Shown here: piece by piece, positions 1 through 6,396 of the stretch
Layout: every line of letters starts with the position of its first letter
How positions within the stretch are numbered: position 1 is the stretch's first letter
Assembly: GCA_000016765.1 (NCBI GenBank)
Contig: CP000699.1
Location: 744,001-808,000 of the forward strand
DNA length: 64,000 nucleotides
Source of the DNA: Rhizorhabdus wittichii RW1
Lineage (GTDB): Bacteria; Pseudomonadota; Alphaproteobacteria; Sphingomonadales; Sphingomonadaceae
Direction of reading: 5' to 3'
Notes under the pieces: model-generated
The model's database searches: none
Seen by the model: the letters and a program-made list of their open reading frames with translations, nothing else
What the model was told of the DNA's origin: nothing
Made by a program: the position numbers and the translations under genes

Positions 1-1
1 C

Positions 2-208
2 CGCCGCCTCGGCGCCTATGAGCTGGTCAACGCCCGGATCGGCCTGCAGGCCGAGGACGGCCGGTGGGGCGCCTATCTGTTCGCCACCAACCTGTTCGAC
101 AAGGTGGCGGTGACCCGATCGACCGCCAGCGCGCTGACCGGCGGACGGACCTTCGTCAACACCGTCGCGCCGCGCACCATCGGCATCAACCTGCGGACCG
201 ATTTCTGA
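2..208 (+). CDS. TonB-dependent receptor, C-terminal fragment (cut by window edge)
   Basis: Only the last 68 codons are inside the window. They read as the final beta-strands of an outer-membrane TonB-dependent receptor: a strand with NARIGLQ, the typical YLFATNLFDK segment seen near the end of sphingomonad receptors, and a last strand ending in ...GINLRTDF with a terminal Phe, the usual C-terminal signal for outer-membrane insertion. The ligand cannot be judged without the plug and most of the barrel. It lies 35 bp before the amidohydrolase gene on the same strand and is probably cotranscribed with it, so an imported peptide or related compound is a reasonable guess, nothing more. Confidence 0.8.
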   Translation, partial: RRLGAYELVNARIGLQAEDGRWGAYLFATNLFDKVAVTRSTASALTGGRTFVNTVAPRTIGINLRTDF

Positions 209-243
209 TCCGCCGCATCGCCGCCTGACAGGGGAGAGAATAT

Positions 244-1542
244 ATGCGCCTTCGCCATCTTGCCGCACTCAGCATCGGCATCGCGGCCTGGACCATGGCG
301 GTCGCCGCCGAAGCCCGCGACGTCGTCGTCCACGCCGGGCGGCTGATCGACGGGGTCACCGCCAAGCCGCGTGACAAGGTTTCGATCCTGATCCACGACG
401 ATCGCATCACCGCCGTCCAGCCGGGGTTCGTCACCCCGGCCGGCGCGGAGGTGGTCGATCTCTCGCGGCAGACCGTGCTGCCGGGCCTGATCGACGTGCA
501 CACCCATCTCGGCGATCCCCGGCGCGGCAACTCGATCGTCGGCCGGGTGACGCGCACGGGCTTCGATTCCGCCTATGGCGCGATCCCCGGATACCGCGCG
601 ATGCTGCACGCCGGTTTCACCACCGTCCGCAATCTCGGCGCGGACACCGAACTGGTCGTGGCGTTGCGCCGCGCGGTCAAGGACGGCTTGGTCGAAGGAC
701 CGCGCATGTACACCTCGGGCCGGATGATGGGGCCGACCGGCGGGCATAGCGACCCGCACAACGGCCTCGATCCCGAGCTCGACCATGCCGGCTGGGAGGA
801 TGCGGTGATCGACGGGCCGGTGGAGGCGGCGAAGGCGGTGCGCAAGCGCAACCGCGAAGGCGCCGATCTGATCAAGATCATGCCGAGCGGCGGCGTGCTG
901 TCCGAGAACGACAATCCCGAACATACGCTGATGACCGACGAGGAGATCAGCGCCGTCGTCAGCACCGCCCATGCCCTGGGCATGAAGGTGGCGGCGCACG
1001 CGCACGGCGCCGACGCGATCGAGCGCTCGGCCCGGCTGGGCGTGGATTCGATCGAGCACGGCACCTTCGTCAACCCGGCCGGCATCGCGGCGATGAAGGC
1101 GCACGGCACCTATCTGGTCCCCACCTTCCTGATCGCGGACCAGATGCTGCGCCGCGCGAACGAGCATCCGGAGATGATGACGCCGTCGACGCTGGCCAAG
1201 ACCAAGTGGATCGGCCCGCTGACCGCCGAGAACAACATGAAGGCCTATCGCGCCGGCGTGAAGCTGGCCTTCGGCACCGATACGTCGGAGGGCGAGAATG
1301 CGCGACAGTTCGGGCTGATGGTGGCGGCGGGAATCTCGCCGGGCGACGCGATCCTGGCGGCGACCGGCAACGCCGCCGACCTGCTGGGCCATGCCGACGA
1401 CGTCGGCACGATCCAGGCCGGGCGCTATGCCGACATCGTCGCCGTCCCCGGCGATCCGCTGACCGACATCGCGCTCATGGAAAAGGTTGATTTCGTCATG
1501 AAGGGCGGCACGATCGTGGTGGGCGGTGGCGCAGGCCGATAG
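244..1542 (+). CDS. Secreted amidohydrolase (imidazolonepropionase / Xaa-Pro dipeptidase-like)
   Basis: This 432-residue metal-dependent amidohydrolase has a cleavable signal peptide (residues 1-24, ending AVAAEA). The metal-binding HxH is in GLIDVHTHLGD, and later motifs IKIMPSGG, AAHAHG, SIEHG and FGTDTSEG supply the remaining metal and active-site residues of the superfamily. The C-terminal DIVAVPGDPLTDI strand closes the small beta-sandwich. Relatives of this type are periplasmic prolidase-like or cyclic-peptide hydrolases; the substrate here is not known. The start follows GGGAGAG. It sits between a TonB receptor end and an AsnC regulator plus amino-acid permease, which fits a role in peptide or amino-acid derivative use. 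Confidence 0.85.
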   Translation: MRLRHLAALSIGIAAWTMAVAAEARDVVVHAGRLIDGVTAKPRDKVSILIHDDRITAVQPGFVTPAGAEVVDLSRQTVLPGLIDVHTHLGDPRRGNSIVGRVTRTGFDSAYGAIPGYRAMLHAGFTTVRNLGADTELVVALRRAVKDGLVEGPRMYTSGRMMGPTGGHSDPHNGLDPELDHAGWEDAVIDGPVEAAKAVRKRNREGADLIKIMPSGGVLSENDNPEHTLMTDEEISAVVSTAHALGMKVAAHAHGADAIERSARLGVDSIEHGTFVNPAGIAAMKAHGTYLVPTFLIADQMLRRANEHPEMMTPSTLAKTKWIGPLTAENNMKAYRAGVKLAFGTDTSEGENARQFGLMVAAGISPGDAILAATGNAADLLGHADDVGTIQAGRYADIVAVPGDPLTDIALMEKVDFVMKGGTIVVGGGAGR

Positions 1543-1567
1543 CGCCGACCGCCCGGGAAAGGGGCGC

Positions 1568-2035
1568 ATGGACAAGATCGACCGCAAGATACTCGCCGAA
1601 CTGGAGCGCGACGCGAAGCAGCCCCTCGTCGCGCTCAGCGAGACGATCGGCCTGTCGAAGACGCCCTGCTGGGCGCGCGTCCAGGAACTCGAGCGATCGG
1701 GCGCGATCCTCGGCTATCATGCCGAACTGTCGCCGCCCGCTTTGGGCCTGGTCGTCACCGCCTATATCGAGGTGGTGATCGAATCGTCGCGGCGCGCCGA
1801 GTTCGAGGAGGCCGCCATCCGATCCCCGGTGGTGATCGAATGCCTGACGATGGCCGGCGCGGCCGATTACATGATCAAGATCCACTGCCGCGACGTCGCC
1901 CAGCTCGACAGCATATTGCGCTACGACCTGACGCTGCTACCCGGCGTCCAGCATACCAAGACGACGATCTGCCTGAAGTCGATCAAGACCGGCGGGTCGC
2001 TGGCCGAAGCCGCGGCGGCGCTCGCCGCGCAATAG
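1568..2035 (+). CDS. Lrp/AsnC family transcriptional regulator
   Basis: A 155-residue Lrp/AsnC-type regulator. The N-terminal helix-turn-helix covers roughly residues 1-60 (DKIDRKILAELERDAKQPLVALSETIGLSKTPCW in parts), followed by the RAM effector-binding domain (about 70-145; GAADYMIKIHCRD is the characteristic strand and turn). The ATG at 1568 was preferred over an in-frame ATG at 1526 because AAAGGGG precedes it and the protein then starts directly at the HTH like other family members. It lies between the amidohydrolase and an amino-acid permease on the same strand and probably controls them in response to an amino acid. Confidence 0.88.
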   Translation: MDKIDRKILAELERDAKQPLVALSETIGLSKTPCWARVQELERSGAILGYHAELSPPALGLVVTAYIEVVIESSRRAEFEEAAIRSPVVIECLTMAGAADYMIKIHCRDVAQLDSILRYDLTLLPGVQHTKTTICLKSIKTGGSLAEAAAALAAQ

Positions 2036-2085
2036 CGGACGGGCGACCGGGCGGATCGGGCGGGATCGGGACGAAAGGGACGAGG

Positions 2086-3453
2086 GTGGACGGAACAACG
2101 CAGAGCGGCGCACGGCAGCGCGAGGCGGGCCTCGAACGCGGCCTCACCCGGCGCCAGCTCACCATGATCGGCATCGGCGGCGCGATCGGCACCGGGCTGT
2201 TCATGGGCAGCGGGCTGGCGATCGGCTATGCCGGGCCGGGCGTGCTGCTGAGCTATCTGCTGGCGGCGGTGATCTCGCTCGCGGTGATGTTCAGCCTCGC
2301 CGAGATGGCGGTGCTCAACCCGACCGCCGGATCGTTCGGCACCCATGCCGAGCTCTACATCTCGCCCCTCGCCGGCTGGATCGCGCGCTGGACCTATTGG
2401 GCGGAGATGGTGATCCTGATCGGCAGCGAGGCGGTCGCGGTCGGCCATTATCTCAGCTTCTGGCTGCCGGGATTGCCGGTGTGGCTGTCGATCCTGCTGT
2501 CCGGCGGCGGCATCCTGTTCGTCAACATGCGCGCGGTGGGCAGCTTCGGTACGGTCGAATATTGGCTGTCGGCGATCAAGGTGGCGGCGATCCTCGCCTT
2601 CATCCTGCTCGGCCTCGGCATGGTGCTGGGCGTCGGCACCCCGGCGATCGGCCTGTCCAACTATATGGTCGACGGCGGCCCGCTGCCCTTCGGCATGAAG
2701 GGCGTGTGGATGGGCGCGATGATCGCGATCTTCTCCTTCTTCGGGATCGAGATGATCGCCGTCGCCGCCGGCGAGGCCGACGATCCCGGCAAGGCCGTGC
2801 CGCACGCGATGCGCACCCTGCTCGTCCGGCTGTGCCTGTTCTACCTGCTGTCGATCGCGATCATCCTCGCCATCGTTCCCTGGTCGAGCAGCGGCGCGGC
2901 GGTCGTCGACCAGAGCCCCTTCGTCAAGGTGTTCGCGGGCTTCGGGATCGTCGGCGCGGCGAGCGTCATGAACTTCGTCGTGCTGTGCGCCGCGCTGTCG
3001 GCGATGAACAGCAGCCTCTACATGGCCAGCCGCATGCTGTTCTCGCTCGCCCGCGCCGGCGATGCGCCCGCATCGTTCGGCGTGCTGAACGGGGCGGCGG
3101 TGCCCGCCCGCGCCGCGCTCGTCTCCGGGCTCGGCATCCTCATCGCCGCCGCCGTCGCGCTGCTCAGCCCGCGCGCCTTCGAATATATGCTCGGCATCGC
3201 GCTGTTCGGCGGGCTGTTCACCTGGATGCTCATCCTGGTCACCCATTTCCGCTTCCGCCGCCGCGTCGGCACGGAGGGGCTGGCCTATCGCGCGCCCTTC
3301 TTCCCCGTGCCGCAATGCATCGGCCTCGCCGGGCTGCTGGCGATCGTCGCGGCGATGCTCGTCAGCGGCGGGATTTGGCGGATCTCGGTCGCGATCGGCG
3401 TGCCGTGGCTGCTGCTGGTCGCGCTGCTCTTCCTGCTGCGCAAGGCCCGGTGA
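2086..3453 (+). CDS. Amino acid permease, APC superfamily (AAT-like)
   Basis: A 455-residue inner-membrane protein with about 12 hydrophobic segments. The first, LTRRQLTMIGIGGAIGTGLFMGSG, is the signature opening of the AAT family of proton-coupled amino-acid permeases; an FSFFGIEMIAVAAGEADDP segment near residue 220 matches the conserved region that precedes helix 7. A GTG at 2086 is chosen as start because it is preceded by AAAGGGA and gives the normal family length; the same frame stays open far upstream without coding character. The gene follows the AsnC regulator by 50 bp and is likely its target. The amino acid moved cannot be named. Confidence 0.87.
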   Translation: MDGTTQSGARQREAGLERGLTRRQLTMIGIGGAIGTGLFMGSGLAIGYAGPGVLLSYLLAAVISLAVMFSLAEMAVLNPTAGSFGTHAELYISPLAGWIARWTYWAEMVILIGSEAVAVGHYLSFWLPGLPVWLSILLSGGGILFVNMRAVGSFGTVEYWLSAIKVAAILAFILLGLGMVLGVGTPAIGLSNYMVDGGPLPFGMKGVWMGAMIAIFSFFGIEMIAVAAGEADDPGKAVPHAMRTLLVRLCLFYLLSIAIILAIVPWSSSGAAVVDQSPFVKVFAGFGIVGAASVMNFVVLCAALSAMNSSLYMASRMLFSLARAGDAPASFGVLNGAAVPARAALVSGLGILIAAAVALLSPRAFEYMLGIALFGGLFTWMLILVTHFRFRRRVGTEGLAYRAPFFPVPQCIGLAGLLAIVAAMLVSGGIWRISVAIGVPWLLLVALLFLLRKAR

Positions 3454-3465
3454 CGCGCCGCCGCC

Positions 3466-3909
3466 TCAGCGGACCCTGGCGAGCAGCGCCGTCATCCGCT
3501 TGGCGGCCAGCGGCGGCAGCTTGACCGCCTTCGCCGCCACGAGGTCGGCCGCCGCCGGCTGGCCGACCTGGACCAGCGCGACCATGCCCATCGAATAATG
3601 CGGCATGCACTTGATGCCGTAGAGGCCGGGCGCGCTCACCGTCATCGCCACCTCCTTGTTCAGCGCGCCCTTCATCGGGGTCGCGCCGGCCGGCAGCATC
3701 GCCGGCAGCGTCTCGGCATTGTGGCTGGGGTCGGTGGGCGTGAAGACGATCCGGTCGCCGACCTTCGCCTTGATGAAGGCAGGCTCGAACACCATCGCGC
3801 CGTCCTTGCCCATATTCTTCATGTGGACGACGATGTCCCTGGCATGCGCCGGCAGCGGCGCGGCCAGCAGGGCGAGCGCGGCGATCGAGACGGGGGCGAA
3901 GCGGACCAT
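3466..3909 (-). CDS. Pseudoazurin-type blue copper protein
   Basis: A 147-residue periplasmic electron carrier. After a signal peptide (about residues 1-24, ...PLPAHA) comes a cupredoxin fold whose type-1 copper ligands are all visible: His63 (SHNAET), Cys101, His104 and Met109 in CMPHYSMGM, with the C-x2-H-x4-M spacing of pseudoazurins. Start at 3909 follows GAGAGGAG and places the signal peptide at the N terminus; an in-frame upstream ATG would add a non-signal extension. Its promoter region carries the shared quinoprotein box (3962-3974), so it is probably an electron acceptor in the quinoprotein alcohol oxidation chain. It is convergent with the permease gene. Confidence 0.93.
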   Translation of the reverse strand: MVRFAPVSIAALALLAAPLPAHARDIVVHMKNMGKDGAMVFEPAFIKAKVGDRIVFTPTDPSHNAETLPAMLPAGATPMKGALNKEVAMTVSAPGLYGIKCMPHYSMGMVALVQVGQPAAADLVAAKAVKLPPLAAKRMTALLARVR

Positions 3910-3961
3910 GCGAACTCCTCTCTGTTCGCCTCTCGTCATAGCGCCCTGCCCCGCCGGCAAA

Positions 3962-3974
3962 ATTGACCTTTGGT
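3962..3974 (-). promoter_or_regulatory. Quinoprotein box ahead of pseudoazurin
   Basis: Minus strand reads ACCAAAGGTCAAT, 53 bp upstream of the pseudoazurin start. About 18-20 bases further on is CGCTATGAC, a possible -10 region. This is one of eight similar boxes found in this window, all pointing toward genes of the alcohol oxidation locus. Confidence 0.6.
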
Positions 3975-3986
3975 CCTAGGCGGCCA

Positions 3987-4535
3987 TCAGGGTTCGGGTC
4001 GGGCGGGCGCGAGCGGGAGATCGAGGTCGCGCCAGCCGTCGCTTCCCTCCGCCAGCCACCAGATGTTGCGATAGCCCCATGTCCGCAGCCGCTTCGCCGC
4101 GTTCCAGCTCATCCAGCAGTCGGCCAGGCAGAAGATGACGATCATCCGGTCGCGCCGCTTCGCGGTCAGCCGGGCCATCCCCCGCCCGAACCAGTCGCCG
4201 ATGCCCGGTGCCAGGACGCCGCGCCCGGCCTCGGGATACCAGTGCGCGCCGGGGATGCTGTCGTGCGGCTGCGCAAGGCGCCACTGCCCGCTCGCGTCGC
4301 GCACCGCTCCCTCGGCCGGGGTCACGTCGACGAACAGCGCGTCGACGTCCGGACGCAGCCGCGCGGCAGCGGCCGGGGCGATGCGCGACGTCCCCTCGGG
4401 CGCGCGGTCGACCGGCGCGCGATAATGGGCGATGCGATAGCCGGCGGCGTCGAACAGCGTCTCCTGCGCCGTGGCGGACATGGCCCCGGCCAGCAGGCCC
4501 GCCAGCAGCACCCCGATCATCCCCCTGCCTGCCAT
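3987..4535 (-). CDS. PQQ-dependent catabolism-associated CXXCW motif protein (rhodanese-like)
   Basis: A 182-residue periplasmic protein with a signal peptide (to about residue 23, SATAQ) and a rhodanese-like domain. The key segment IFCLADCWMSWNAAKRL matches the family found only beside PQQ-dependent alcohol dehydrogenase systems; as written here the spacing is Cys136-x3-Cys140-Trp141. The family is thought to be a redox or sulfur-handling partner of the quinoprotein relay, but its reaction is not established. Start 4535 (alternative in-frame ATG at 4520) keeps the signal peptide. It is divergent from the SoxYZ-like gene; the 75-bp gap between them carries a box oriented toward the latter. 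Confidence 0.88.
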   Translation of the reverse strand: MAGRGMIGVLLAGLLAGAMSATAQETLFDAAGYRIAHYRAPVDRAPEGTSRIAPAAAARLRPDVDALFVDVTPAEGAVRDASGQWRLAQPHDSIPGAHWYPEAGRGVLAPGIGDWFGRGMARLTAKRRDRMIVIFCLADCWMSWNAAKRLRTWGYRNIWWLAEGSDGWRDLDLPLAPARPEP

Positions 4536-4552
4536 GGTCGCGTCCGATCTCG

Positions 4553-4566
4553 TCTGAAGGTCCAAT
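4553..4566 (+). promoter_or_regulatory. Quinoprotein box (partial match) ahead of SoxYZ-like gene
   Basis: Reads TCTGAAGGTCCAAT on the plus strand; the right half matches the consensus exactly, the left half does not. CGCTACCATT, a possible -10, follows about 19 bases later, and the SoxYZ-like start is 44 bp downstream. Confidence 0.5.
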
Positions 4567-4610
4567 AGTGGCCCGTCCTCGCTCCCGCTACCATTGCACC
4601 AAGGGAGAGG

Positions 4611-5411
4611 ATGAGCGTGAAGCTGATGATCCGCGCCGGCCTGGCGCTGCTGCTGGCGACGAGCGGCCTGCCCGCCTCGGCGCGGGCCTATCCGGCCGAT
4701 CCGCTCGGTTCGCCGATGTGGCAGGCCCATGCCCGCATCCTGTTCGGCGACGATCCGGTCCGCTTCGATCCGCGCGTCCGCGTCGCCTTCCCCGCGATCG
4801 CCGAGAACCAGCGGGTCTTTCCGGTCGCGGTCGACGCGCGGGGCATCGCCGGCGTGGTCCGGATCATCCTGTTCGCCGATCTCAACCCCATCCCGGTCGC
4901 GATCGACTATCGCCCGCAAGCGGCCGAGCCCTATCTCGCGACCCGGATCAAGCTCGACCAGCGGACACCGGTGCGCGCGGCGGTGCAACTCGCCGACGGG
5001 CAATGGCTGGTGTCGGGCCGCTGGATCGACGCGGCGGGCGGCGGCTGCTCGGCCCCGCCGGTCAGCCGGGTCAAGGGCGACTGGGCTCGGCATCTCGGCG
5101 AGATGCGCGGCGAGGCCTGGCCGACCGGCCCCGCCGCGAGCCGCCTGCGCGTCACCTTCCGCCATCCGATGGACACCGGCCTGGTCGACAACATCCCGAC
5201 CTATCATCTCGAAGCGCTGACGGTGAAGGGCGGCGGGGGGCGCGTGCTGGGCAGCATGGAGATCTGGGCGTCGGTGGCCGAGGACCCGGCGATCACGCTG
5301 CTGCCCAGGGCCGGCGCGGGCGAGCCGCTGCGGATAGAAGCGCGCGACACCAACGGCCGCGATTATCGCGCCTCGGTGACGGTGGCGAAGCAATCGGCGC
5401 CCGCGCGATGA
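4611..5411 (+). CDS. Quinoprotein dehydrogenase-associated SoxYZ-like carrier
   Basis: A 266-residue exported protein (signal peptide about 1-26, ...PASARA) that fuses a SoxY-like domain to a SoxZ-like domain. The SoxY part ends at the carrier tip DAAGGGCSAPP with Cys146, equivalent to the swinging-arm cysteine that holds sulfur intermediates in thiosulfate oxidation. The SoxZ-like immunoglobulin fold follows (about 155-260: LRVTFRHPMDTGL, IPTYHLEAL). This family occurs next to PQQ dehydrogenases rather than sulfur oxidation genes and its cargo is unknown. The start follows GGGAGAGG. Its stop overlaps the next gene by 4 bp (ATGA), so the two are translationally coupled. Confidence 0.9.
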   Translation: MSVKLMIRAGLALLLATSGLPASARAYPADPLGSPMWQAHARILFGDDPVRFDPRVRVAFPAIAENQRVFPVAVDARGIAGVVRIILFADLNPIPVAIDYRPQAAEPYLATRIKLDQRTPVRAAVQLADGQWLVSGRWIDAAGGGCSAPPVSRVKGDWARHLGEMRGEAWPTGPAASRLRVTFRHPMDTGLVDNIPTYHLEALTVKGGGGRVLGSMEIWASVAEDPAITLLPRAGAGEPLRIEARDTNGRDYRASVTVAKQSAPAR

Positions 5412-6361
5412 GGATCGACCGGCGCACCCTGCTCGGCGGCCTCGCGGGCTGTCTCGCCCTGCCGGCGGCCGCCGCGCCGCCCGACTATCGGATCGATCCG
5501 GTCGCGGTCGCCGACGGCATCTGGATGATCCACGGCGCCGACGCGCCGATCGAACCCGGCAATGGCGGCGCGATCGCCAATATCGCCATCATCGATACGC
5601 CCGCCGGCACGGTGCTGTGCGATTCCGGCCCCTCGCTGCGCTATGGCCGCGCGCTCAAGGCGGCGGCGGAGAAGCTGACCGGCAAGCCGGTGGTGCGGGT
5701 CTATGTCACCCATCTCCATCCCGATCATGGCATGGGCATCGCCGCCTTCGATCCCGCGATCGTCGCGGCGCTGCCCGGCACGATCGAGGACATGCGCCGC
5801 GACGGACGCGGCTTTTCCGATGCGATGTACCGGATGCTCAACGACTGGATGCGCGGCACCGAACTGGTGCTGCCCGGCCGGCCGATCGCGAACGATGCCG
5901 AGGATTTCGGCGGACGCCGGTTGCGGCTGATCGCGCTGTCGGGGCACAGCGCGGCCGACCTCGTCCTGATCGACGAGCGCACCGGCCTGCTGGTCGGCGG
6001 CGACCTGCTGTTCCACGACCGCGCGCCCAGCACCCCGACCGCCGACCTCGCCGCCTGGCGAGCCAGCCTCGACCGTCTCGCGGCGCTCGACCACAAGGCG
6101 GCGATCCCCGGCCACGGCCCGTTCGACCCGTCGGGCCAGGAAGCGATCGCCCAGACCCGCGACTGGATCGACTGGCTGGAGACAACGCTGACCGATGCGG
6201 TGCGATCGGGCCTCGACATGGTCGAGGCGGGCGAGCTGCCGATCCCCGACCGCTTCGCGACGATGGCGGCGGCGCGCTACGAACTGCAACGCAGCGTGTC
6301 GCACCTTTACCCGGCGATCGAGGCCAGGCTGCTGCCGCGGATCGACGAACCAACCGACTGA
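5408..6361 (+). CDS. Quinoprotein relay system zinc metallohydrolase
   Basis: A 317-residue metallo-beta-lactamase-fold protein with the metal motif THLHPDH (His102, His104, Asp106, His107), a later GGDLLFHDR aspartate and an IPGHGPF histidine that complete the two-metal site. The N terminus MRIDRRTLLGG looks like a twin-arginine export signal (residues 1-22), so it probably acts in the periplasm. This subfamily is a recurring partner of PQQ-dependent dehydrogenases and the SoxYZ-like carrier; a hydrolase acting on a carrier-bound thioester has been supposed but is not proven. Start at 5408 overlaps the SoxYZ-like stop. Confidence 0.88.
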   Translation: MRIDRRTLLGGLAGCLALPAAAAPPDYRIDPVAVADGIWMIHGADAPIEPGNGGAIANIAIIDTPAGTVLCDSGPSLRYGRALKAAAEKLTGKPVVRVYVTHLHPDHGMGIAAFDPAIVAALPGTIEDMRRDGRGFSDAMYRMLNDWMRGTELVLPGRPIANDAEDFGGRRLRLIALSGHSAADLVLIDERTGLLVGGDLLFHDRAPSTPTADLAAWRASLDRLAALDHKAAIPGHGPFDPSGQEAIAQTRDWIDWLETTLTDAVRSGLDMVEAGELPIPDRFATMAAARYELQRSVSHLYPAIEARLLPRIDEPTD

Positions 6362-6396
6362 GGCGAGGGATCAACGGCCGAAACGTCGCCCTCTCG

